From: Chloroflexota bacterium
GTDB lineage: Bacteria > Chloroflexota > UBA6077 > CF-72
Assembly: GCA_019247515.1 (NCBI GenBank)
Contig: JAFAOS010000080.1
Location: 1 to 44,498, forward strand
Direction of reading: 5' to 3'
Length of the DNA stretch: 44,498 nucleotides
Each line of letters begins with the position of its first letter. The stretch's first letter is position 1. Below the pieces are notes generated by a model, which was given only the letters and a program-made list of their open reading frames with translations, made no database searches and was not told the DNA's origin. Below, piece by piece: positions 24,495 to 31,253 of this stretch. The position numbers were made by a program, and so were the translations under genes.

Positions 24495-26680
24495 CGCGAC
24501 GAGCCCAGCACGCGCCCGTGCGCTGCCGCGGCGGTCTCTGCCTCCAGGCCTGGCGGCGTGGCGGAGGCTTCAGTCCGGGCGCTGTACTCGAATGTCGCCG
24601 CGTCGAGCACCGCGCTGAGCATCGCCAGGTCGTACAGAATCCAGCCCACGTTCACCAGGACGGCCACCATGTCACCGGCCGCGCCAGTGGTCAATCGCAG
24701 CAGCCCCCAGATGGCCGCGCAGATCAGGACCACGATACACACGAGCTGCGCGCGAACCAGCCGGAGGCGGGATAGCAGCGCGCCGCCATGCAGTCGTGTC
24801 TTGGGCGTGACGACGAAGCCGAGTGGGGTGCCGAAGTACACGTTGCGGACCGATGTCACCAGTGCCGTGACCCAGATCGGCCACATCGCCAGGCTGTTTT
24901 GCTGGCCGCGCCAGGTGTTCAACCCCCAGCCAAAAGCGGTGAACAGCAACTGGTTGACGACCAGATAGGGGATGATGCGCACGAAGAAGTCGAAGGAGTA
25001 CGCGGTGATCGGTAGCCAGCCAAAAAACAGATACAGGGCCGGCGCGAGCAGGTAGACCAGGACGAAAAACCCGGAGAGATAGCTCCACATCGTCCCCAGG
25101 TACATGGCGCGCTGTGCCAGGCTCAGGCCGCGCACGAACAGTGGATTTTCTTTCAGAAACACCTGGAGTGTGCCCTGCGCCCAGCGCAGCCGCTGCTGCA
25201 ACGCCGATCGCAGGTCCTCCGGCGCCAGCCCGGACGCCAGCGCTTCATGGTGAAAGACGGATTTCCAGCCCAGCGCGTGTAGTCGCATTGCGGTCGCCAT
25301 GTCTTCGGTTACCGATATCGTCGACAGCGGCATGATGGGCTGGGCCTCGTCGCCGCGATCGACGTCCACCGCGAGCAGCAGGCCGCGCACGGCCTCGATG
25401 GCGGCCAGGGGCGAGGTTTCGCGGTGCGCCAGCCGGTCGAGCGTCTGCTGATCGTCCAGCGCGTCGGCAAGTCCGGCCTCCAGGTCCGAAACGTCGATGC
25501 CGGGGATGGAGTCCAGCTCTTCGCGAATGCGCGTCAGGTCCGAAGCGACGATCCCGGATGACACCGCCCGCGCTCGCTGCTGAAAGCTCCAGGTGACGTC
25601 CTGGATGGGCTCGCGCTTGCGCAGGGCCTCCCTGGCGCTGGCCACAATCTGCCGCAGCTCGCGCATTGCACCCGCAACCGCGACATCGTCGGTGGCCACC
25701 TGACGCTCCGCGTGGCTCAGCGTCTGGTCGGCCGTCGCCAACGCCCGCTTGACGCGCTGCTCCAGTTCCACGACGTAACGGATAACGCCCATTTGCATCA
25801 GCGCTTCTCGCCGCAGCAGCGCGTTCGACCCGCAGAAGAAGGCCGCGTTCCAGCCGTCCTTGCCTTGCTGGATTGGTCCATAGAACAGCGACGCGTCCGA
25901 CCCGAACGGGTCGCCGGGTGGGATGTTGTAGAAGGGCTGGTCCGACTGGACGAAAGCCACCTTCTCGTCCTGAAAATACGCCAGCATCCGGTCGAGAATG
26001 CGCGGCGTGGGCACCTGGTCGGCGTCCAGCATCAGGATGAACTCGCCATCGGTCGCCAGCAGTGCGTTGTTCAGATTGCCCGCCTTGGCGTGCCGCGGAC
26101 GACCTCGCCAGTCGATCGAACGCACAATGTAGCCCACGCCCTCCGCCTCTGCCATGGCCTGCATCTGGTCGGAGTTGCCGTCGTCCAGCACATACGTGCG
26201 ATGTGGATAGCGGATGGCAGCCGCGGCGCGTACCGTGTCTCGAACCAGCTCGACCGGTTCGTTGTAGCAGGTGATGAAAACGTCCACGGACAGGCCCTCG
26301 GCCGGCTCGGCTGGCTCGCCACGGTGTTTTTCCCGCCACACGGTCAGTGCAAAGATGACCGCCCCGACGTAGCTGTAGGTTTCGGCGAGAACCAGCGCCA
26401 CGGCCAGCGGCCAGACCGCAAGATTGAGCGAGGAGGTCCAGCGCCAGCTCAGATAGATGAACCCGAAGCACACGGTGCCGACGGCCAGCACGCGCAGGAC
26501 GGCGCGGCGAACGCCCAGCTCATATGGGGTTGTGAGCCGGGCCCGCTTCGCCGGCTCAGCCCGCGTGGCGTGGCTGACGGGTGATGCTCGCAGCCAGCGC
26601 TGGGCAGCCACGACCAGGCCCACGACGAAGACGGCGAGCAGAACGATGCCTACATATTGCGCGCTGGTCTGGACGAGCAT
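24491..26680 (-). CDS. Cellulose-synthase-like family 2 glycosyltransferase with long helical insert
   Basis: A 729-residue processive membrane glycosyltransferase. Three N-terminal hydrophobic stretches precede the GT2 core: VDVFITCYNEP, TYVLDDGNSD (Asp pair near 166), LMLDADQVPTP (DxD near 219-221), QSDQPFYNIPPGDPFG, TISVTEDMATAMRL (TED near 459) and QQRLRWAQG (QxxRW near 496-500). Four or five membrane helices follow; no clear PilZ domain is seen. Between FFCGSNALLRREAL (about 295) and the TED motif lie about 150 extra, mostly helical and charged residues, absent from BcsA. The polymer is unknown (a beta-glucan or GlcNAc polymer by family). It is the first gene of an operon with a PIG-L deacetylase and switch proteins. 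Confidence 0.88.
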   Translation of the reverse strand: MLVQTSAQYVGIVLLAVFVVGLVVAAQRWLRASPVSHATRAEPAKRARLTTPYELGVRRAVLRVLAVGTVCFGFIYLSWRWTSSLNLAVWPLAVALVLAETYSYVGAVIFALTVWREKHRGEPAEPAEGLSVDVFITCYNEPVELVRDTVRAAAAIRYPHRTYVLDDGNSDQMQAMAEAEGVGYIVRSIDWRGRPRHAKAGNLNNALLATDGEFILMLDADQVPTPRILDRMLAYFQDEKVAFVQSDQPFYNIPPGDPFGSDASLFYGPIQQGKDGWNAAFFCGSNALLRREALMQMGVIRYVVELEQRVKRALATADQTLSHAERQVATDDVAVAGAMRELRQIVASAREALRKREPIQDVTWSFQQRARAVSSGIVASDLTRIREELDSIPGIDVSDLEAGLADALDDQQTLDRLAHRETSPLAAIEAVRGLLLAVDVDRGDEAQPIMPLSTISVTEDMATAMRLHALGWKSVFHHEALASGLAPEDLRSALQQRLRWAQGTLQVFLKENPLFVRGLSLAQRAMYLGTMWSYLSGFFVLVYLLAPALYLFFGWLPITAYSFDFFVRIIPYLVVNQLLFTAFGWGLNTWRGQQNSLAMWPIWVTALVTSVRNVYFGTPLGFVVTPKTRLHGGALLSRLRLVRAQLVCIVVLICAAIWGLLRLTTGAAGDMVAVLVNVGWILYDLAMLSAVLDAATFEYSARTEASATPPGLEAETAAAAHGRVLGSSR

Positions 26681-26771
26681 TCCGCTGGCCTTCTACAACC
26701 CAGGCTCTCCCTCCAACGCCCGCCGGTAGCGTACCAGGCTGGCAAACTCCGCGGTAGACGCGCCGCTCTCA

Positions 26772-28367
26772 ATGGTAGCCTTCATCCACTCGACAGAGTC
26801 CTGGATGCACGGCAAGACCACACCGACGGAGCTCGAATTGACGCAGGCGTCGTCAGTCCACGCGCGCCGATTCGGCGTTCTCGGCGAGGCCTGGTTGGCC
26901 TCCGGAGCGACCAGCTTCGAGGTCTATGTCGGCGAGACGTGCATCTGGCGGACGGGCGACCCGCACGGTCCTGGATCATCAGGTTCTCAGTCGACGCTCA
27001 GCTGCCAGCAGGACCTGGGTCCGTCCCGCACGCTGCACCTCCGGGTAGGCGGTGTCAGCGGACCGGCGGCTCTGCGGAGGCTGACTGTCGACGCCCAGCT
27101 CGTCGCCGAAGCGGTGCGGCTCGACGACGAGCTTCGGCAGATGACCGGTGAGCTGATCGACGCCCAGGATCAGCTCCTGGCGCTGTACGGCCTGGCCAAA
27201 GCCACCCGTCGGCGGCTGAGTCTGGACGCGGTGCTCGCCGAGCTGGTCGCCGAAGTCAGTCGACTCACCGGTGCTGAGCTGGCGTTTGCCGCGCTTTCCG
27301 AGGCAGCCGGCGGCCGACTGGTCGTCTACCCCGATGCAGGCTCTGCCCACGAGGCCGCCCTCTGGCAAGCCAACGCCTGGGTCGACACATCGCGCGCGGC
27401 GCTTATTGCTAACACGCCGCTGGACCTGCCGCCAGACCTTGACCCCTCCGGATTTGTCGACAATCTCGTGGTGGTGCCGGTGTCAGTCGAAGGCACGCAG
27501 CAGGCAACCCTCGGCGTGGTGAATCGGCGCGACACCACGTTCTCGGCGGGAACCGTCAAACTGCTCCAGGCGCTGGGCGAGCAGGCCGGTGCACTCGTGG
27601 AAACCGCGCTGCTGCACGAGCAATCGCTGATTCAGGACCGCCTCCGCCGCGACATGGAGCTGGCGGCGGCAATCCAGGCCGGGCTGATGGCCGACGCCGC
27701 TCCGCTGGTGCCGGGCGTGCAGGTCGTCGGTCGATTCCGTCCCGCGAGAGAAGTCGGCGGCGATTTCTACCACCACCGTCTGCGTCCCGACGGCCAGTTG
27801 ACGTTCAGCGTAGGCGACGTGAGCGGTAAAGGCCTGTCTGCTGCGCTGATCATGGGCATGTCGCGCAACGTCCTGCGCGGCGCCTCCCAGTTCCTCGACG
27901 GTCCGTGCGCGGTGCTGGAGCAGGTCAACGCGGACCTGTACGACGATCTGAACCGCGTGCACACCTTCGTCACCGCGTTCCAGGGCTACTACGATCCGCG
28001 TCGACGCCGGGTGCGATTCGCGAACGCTGGCCATTCACCGGTGATCTACTGCGCCGTGGGCGACTCGCCGCGCCTGTTGCCCGCCACCGCTTTGCCCCTC
28101 GGAGTTTTCCCCGAATCGTCCTCCACCGAGGAGAGCGTCCGCCTGGACGCGGGCGACGTACTCGTCGTCGCCACTGACGGATTCAGCGAGGCCACCAGTC
28201 CCAGCGGAGCCGCGTTCGGCTACGAGCGGTTGATGGACCTCGTCCGCGCGCTTGCCGCGGAGTCCGCCGACGCGATCGCCGATGGCCTGTTCGCCGCGAT
28301 CACCGAGTTCGGCCAGGGCACACCCCAGGACGACGACCAGACCTTGCTTGTCGTGAAAGGCCGCTGA
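26772..28367 (+). CDS. SpoIIE/RsbU-type PP2C phosphatase with GAF domain
   Basis: A 531-residue serine phosphatase of the partner-switch type. An N-terminal region of about 120 residues is of unknown fold, then a helical linker, a GAF-like sensor (about 150-295, LDAVLAELVAEVSRLTGAELAF), a coiled-coil signalling helix (RLRRDMELAAAIQAGLM) and the PPM domain (about 310-531). Metal-binding motifs are visible: REVGGDFYHH, SVGDVSGKGLSAALIMG, FANAGHSPVIY, VVATDGFSEATSP and QDDDQTLLVV. It would dephosphorylate the STAS protein at 23281-23616. The ATG at 26805 is an alternative start. It is divergent from the glycosyltransferase operon and 3 bp from the CheY-like gene. Confidence 0.9.
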   Translation: MVAFIHSTESWMHGKTTPTELELTQASSVHARRFGVLGEAWLASGATSFEVYVGETCIWRTGDPHGPGSSGSQSTLSCQQDLGPSRTLHLRVGGVSGPAALRRLTVDAQLVAEAVRLDDELRQMTGELIDAQDQLLALYGLAKATRRRLSLDAVLAELVAEVSRLTGAELAFAALSEAAGGRLVVYPDAGSAHEAALWQANAWVDTSRAALIANTPLDLPPDLDPSGFVDNLVVVPVSVEGTQQATLGVVNRRDTTFSAGTVKLLQALGEQAGALVETALLHEQSLIQDRLRRDMELAAAIQAGLMADAAPLVPGVQVVGRFRPAREVGGDFYHHRLRPDGQLTFSVGDVSGKGLSAALIMGMSRNVLRGASQFLDGPCAVLEQVNADLYDDLNRVHTFVTAFQGYYDPRRRRVRFANAGHSPVIYCAVGDSPRLLPATALPLGVFPESSSTEESVRLDAGDVLVVATDGFSEATSPSGAAFGYERLMDLVRALAAESADAIADGLFAAITEFGQGTPQDDDQTLLVVKGR

Positions 28368-28370
28368 AGC

Positions 28371-28736
28371 GTGGCGGTCATCCTGGTCGCGGATGACGAC
28401 CCGGTCAGTCATCGCATGCTCGAATATATGCTGGGCCGCCTGGGGCACACCGTCCTGCGCGCGATGAACGGCAAGGAAGCCCTGGATCAACTCGACGCGG
28501 CTCCAGCGGACCTCCTGATTCTGGACCTGGCGATGCCCGTCATGGACGGCGTCACCGCGCTGCGCAAGCTGCGCGCCGACGCCCGCTTTACCAACTTGCC
28601 AGTGATCATGCTGACCGCCAGCGGCCTGGAGCGCGACGCGCGCACCGCCAGAGCCGAAGGCGCCAGCGAGTTTCTGACCAAACCCTTCCGCTCGCAAGAG
28701 CTCGTAGAAAAACTAGACTCACTTTTGGCTCACTGA
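28371..28736 (+). CDS. CheY-like single-domain response regulator
   Basis: A 121-residue stand-alone receiver domain with acidic cluster VADDD, phospho-acceptor Asp52 in LLILDLAMPVMDG, switch MLTASG and Lys in LTKPF. There is no output domain, so it acts by protein contact. It starts (GTG) 3 bp after the phosphatase stop, so it probably regulates, or is regulated with, that phosphatase. The hybrid kinase across the divergent promoter is a candidate phosphodonor. A hairpin with a T-run overlaps the stop codon. Confidence 0.92.
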   Translation: MAVILVADDDPVSHRMLEYMLGRLGHTVLRAMNGKEALDQLDAAPADLLILDLAMPVMDGVTALRKLRADARFTNLPVIMLTASGLERDARTARAEGASEFLTKPFRSQELVEKLDSLLAH

Positions 28737-28759
28737 GGCTATCTCAGCAAGTTTTTTTT
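28733..28759 (+). terminator. Rho-independent-like terminator
   Basis: CTGAG-GCTAT-CTCAG is followed by CAAG and eight T residues. The 5-bp stem is short but the T-run is the longest in this high-GC region. It would end the phosphatase-regulator transcript. Its stem includes the TGA stop of the regulator. Confidence 0.55.
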
Positions 28760-28787
28760 ATGCAGTCGCAAGCCTGCGGGCTCAGTG

Positions 28788-29930
28788 TCATTTGGAGAAT
28801 ATGCCCGTCGGCTCCAGCTCTTTCACGAAGCTCATATCCAGATAGTCCGATGGCGCCGTCCCGGCGGCTTTCGGCTCGGCCCCACTCGCGTCGGCGATCA
28901 CCGCTTGCATGCCCGCCTCGGGAACTTCGGGCGGGTCAGCCAGGTACTGGCTGAAGTCCTGCCACGTCGCCTCGAGCTGCCCCTGGTCCGACAGCTGCAG
29001 ATACTTGTTCATGTCGGTCATCGCCGTCTGCTTGTCGGTCATGAACCGCTGCAGCCCCAGCGCGTATCCGCGCACGAACCGTCGCACCGTGTCCGGGTTC
29101 TTCTGAATCATGCTCTCGGTAGTCGAGATGCCGACGCTGGGAAAGTCAGGCCCGTCTTTGGCCAGGTCGATCAGCGTCGTGTAGCCCGCATCGCGCGCCT
29201 GGATGCTGGTCGGCGGCGAGACGACGCCGGCGGCCACCTGGTTGGCCTGGAGTCCAGCCAGAATCGAAGGCACCTGGTCGAGAGGCACCAGGGTCACGTC
29301 GGTGTCCGGCTGCAGGTTCCAGATCTTGAGCGCCTGGAGCGCGGCGGTATACGTCGAGGATCCCGCGCGGGTGATGCCGATGGACTTGCCTTTGAGCTCC
29401 TGGGGCGAGCTGATCGACGGCTGGGCCATGACCGAAAAGACGAGCCGATTGGTGAGTGCGGCGACCAGTCGCAGGTCGCCGCCTTCGGCATTGGCCGAGA
29501 CCAGCGTGCTGGGGTCGGTATTGGAGAACTGGGCTTCATTGGCGAGGATGGCCGCGATGGCCCGCGAGGTGCTGGCGATATTGGTGAGGGTGACGTCGAG
29601 CCCTTGCTGCTTGAAGTAGCCCTCCTCGTAGGCCGTCCAGAGCGGCCCATTCGCGCCGGTGACGGCGGTCCAGATGACTGTCACGGGAATTGGCGAGCTT
29701 GGGGCGGGCAAAGCGGGCAAGGCATTCGCCGCTCCAGAACCGGTCGCTGGAGCGCTGGTCGCGACAGGTGCGGCGGTCGGCGTCGTCCCAGTCGCGCCCG
29801 TGGACGTCGCGGTTGTCCCATTCGCCGTCGTCGACCCGCCCGCCGGCGCACACGCCACCAACAGAACGAGCGCCACCAGCGCACTTCCGACGCGCAGTGG
29901 CTGCACCGCACTCCCAACCCGCATTCGCAT
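28788..29930 (-). CDS. NMT1/THI5-like (SsuA-type) ABC substrate-binding lipoprotein
   Basis: A 380-residue binding protein with a signal peptide and lipobox (VLLVACAP, Cys near residue 27), then a Thr/Ala/Gly-rich spacer. The mature domain has IPVTVIWTAVTGANGPLWTA, EEGYFKQQGLDVTLTN, LKGKSIGITRAGSSTYTAAL, PSILAGLQANQVAAGVVSPP and IQKNPDTVRRFVRGYALGL, typical of the SsuA/ThiY/NMT1 superfamily, which binds sulfonates, nitrate, pyrimidines or aromatic acids. No permease or ATPase lies nearby, so it is an orphan or shares a distant transporter. It is convergent with the CheY-like gene. Confidence 0.88.
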   Translation of the reverse strand: MRMRVGSAVQPLRVGSALVALVLLVACAPAGGSTTANGTTATSTGATGTTPTAAPVATSAPATGSGAANALPALPAPSSPIPVTVIWTAVTGANGPLWTAYEEGYFKQQGLDVTLTNIASTSRAIAAILANEAQFSNTDPSTLVSANAEGGDLRLVAALTNRLVFSVMAQPSISSPQELKGKSIGITRAGSSTYTAALQALKIWNLQPDTDVTLVPLDQVPSILAGLQANQVAAGVVSPPTSIQARDAGYTTLIDLAKDGPDFPSVGISTTESMIQKNPDTVRRFVRGYALGLQRFMTDKQTAMTDMNKYLQLSDQGQLEATWQDFSQYLADPPEVPEAGMQAVIADASGAEPKAAGTAPSDYLDMSFVKELEPTGIFSK

Positions 29931-30025
29931 CGCACAACCCTCCCGCTCCCAGTGAGCCTCAGAACCAGCGTACCGCCTCTCACCGGGTGATGAAAGACCC
30001 GTTGAAGGACTCGGACGGGGAACTG

Positions 30026-31246
30026 TTAGCGGAAGAGCGAAGGCTGCCCGGAGGACGCGTCGGCCGGCGCGTAGCGCAGCGGCCGGGTGAGCTTGCGCAA
30101 GCGGCCCTCATCGACGGCGCGCGCCAGCCAAACGTCAACCTGTGACTTCTGAAGATCGAGCGCGGCACATAATTGCGCAGGAGTGCGCGGTTCGGAGCGC
30201 GTCAATTGTTGAGCATATTCGACGAACAGGTCGAAGAAGTCTGCTCGGTCGGAGACGTGGGTTGGACGAATTGTGACTGGCGCCGGACCAGCGTTGTGCG
30301 GCACGTGTTGAGCCAGGGATGTCTCAGACGCGGTCAGCAGTTCAGCAACCTCAAAGTCGCCGTCAGGCAGCCACCGCCCGCCTTTTTCTACCAGCGCCGC
30401 ACCGCCGGCAGTCGATTCCAGGTTGCGGTTGATCCACAACGGCACCCAGCCCTCTTTCAGATTCAGCAACGCACCATTCCAGGTCCCGCCAGTACCGTCG
30501 CCGGTGGCAACGACGACCGCTGCCTCCGCCAGGCAGTAGATATACCGATTCCGAGCCATGGCGTTGCCCACGTCGAAGGCGGCTTCTGGATTGAACGGCG
30601 TGATCAATGCCAGGCGATCCTCGATCAGGCCGTGCCGGTACTTCTTGGAAGTCGTCGTGCGCAGCAGGTGATCGGCCAATACGCCCACGGAGTTGCCGCC
30701 AGCCTCGATGGTCGCGAGCATTGCCGTCTCGTCGATCCCAGCGGCCCCGCCCGACACGACGGTCAGGTTCGCATGCGCCGCGCTCGTACCCAGGTGCGCT
30801 GCAAGCGAGAGCTCGGGCGTCGTTGCGTCGCGCGAGCCGACGACGGCGAGACCGCCGGTGCTCAGGAGCGATTGGTTGCCACAGCCAATCAGCACCGGGG
30901 GCGCCTCGCGCTTGAGCATCCGCTTGAGGCGCGGCGGATAGGCTGGATCGGCTCGGGTTATGACCCACAATCCTGCTCGCTCCCACTTCTCCAGGGCGAG
31001 GGCGAGCGCCGCTGATCGACCCAACAGAAAGCAGATTCGGTCCACCGAGATCCGCGAATCGTTCCAATCCGCGAGTACGGCTTTCAGATCGTTCAGAAGC
31101 AGGTCTTGGGGCTCCAGCTCGTGCTCGATCAACCACTGGGCGAGGCGTCCGTACTCTGCCGGCCCGAGCGGGCGCGGTTCCCCCGGCGTACTCTTGCCGA
31201 AATGCGCACTCAGCAGCAGAACAGCCTGGGTGAGAGTGTCCATCAT
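30026..31246 (-). CDS. DprA/Smf-family protein paired with RecQ-PRTase
   Basis: A 406-residue DprA-like protein. The Rossmann (SLOG-type) core shows LAVVGSRDATTPE (about 134-146), VVSGGAAGIDETAM, GGNSVGVLADHL, PFNPEAAFDVGNAMARNRYIY (ssDNA-binding-like 'F..RN' region) and VVVATGDGTGGTWNGAL. The N-terminal 90 residues are helical, and the C-terminus ends in a winged-helix-like segment (RTPAQLCAALDLQKSQVDVW). In classical DprA the core binds ssDNA and loads RecA. The start has GAGGAGAG directly upstream, 7 bp after the stop of the RecQ fusion gene, so the two are co-transcribed. It diverges from canonical DprA (HLLRTTTSKKYR replaces the usual 'YPxxN'). Confidence 0.85.
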   Translation of the reverse strand: MMDTLTQAVLLLSAHFGKSTPGEPRPLGPAEYGRLAQWLIEHELEPQDLLLNDLKAVLADWNDSRISVDRICFLLGRSAALALALEKWERAGLWVITRADPAYPPRLKRMLKREAPPVLIGCGNQSLLSTGGLAVVGSRDATTPELSLAAHLGTSAAHANLTVVSGGAAGIDETAMLATIEAGGNSVGVLADHLLRTTTSKKYRHGLIEDRLALITPFNPEAAFDVGNAMARNRYIYCLAEAAVVVATGDGTGGTWNGALLNLKEGWVPLWINRNLESTAGGAALVEKGGRWLPDGDFEVAELLTASETSLAQHVPHNAGPAPVTIRPTHVSDRADFFDLFVEYAQQLTRSEPRTPAQLCAALDLQKSQVDVWLARAVDEGRLRKLTRPLRYAPADASSGQPSLFR

Positions 31247-31253
31247 GCTCTCC

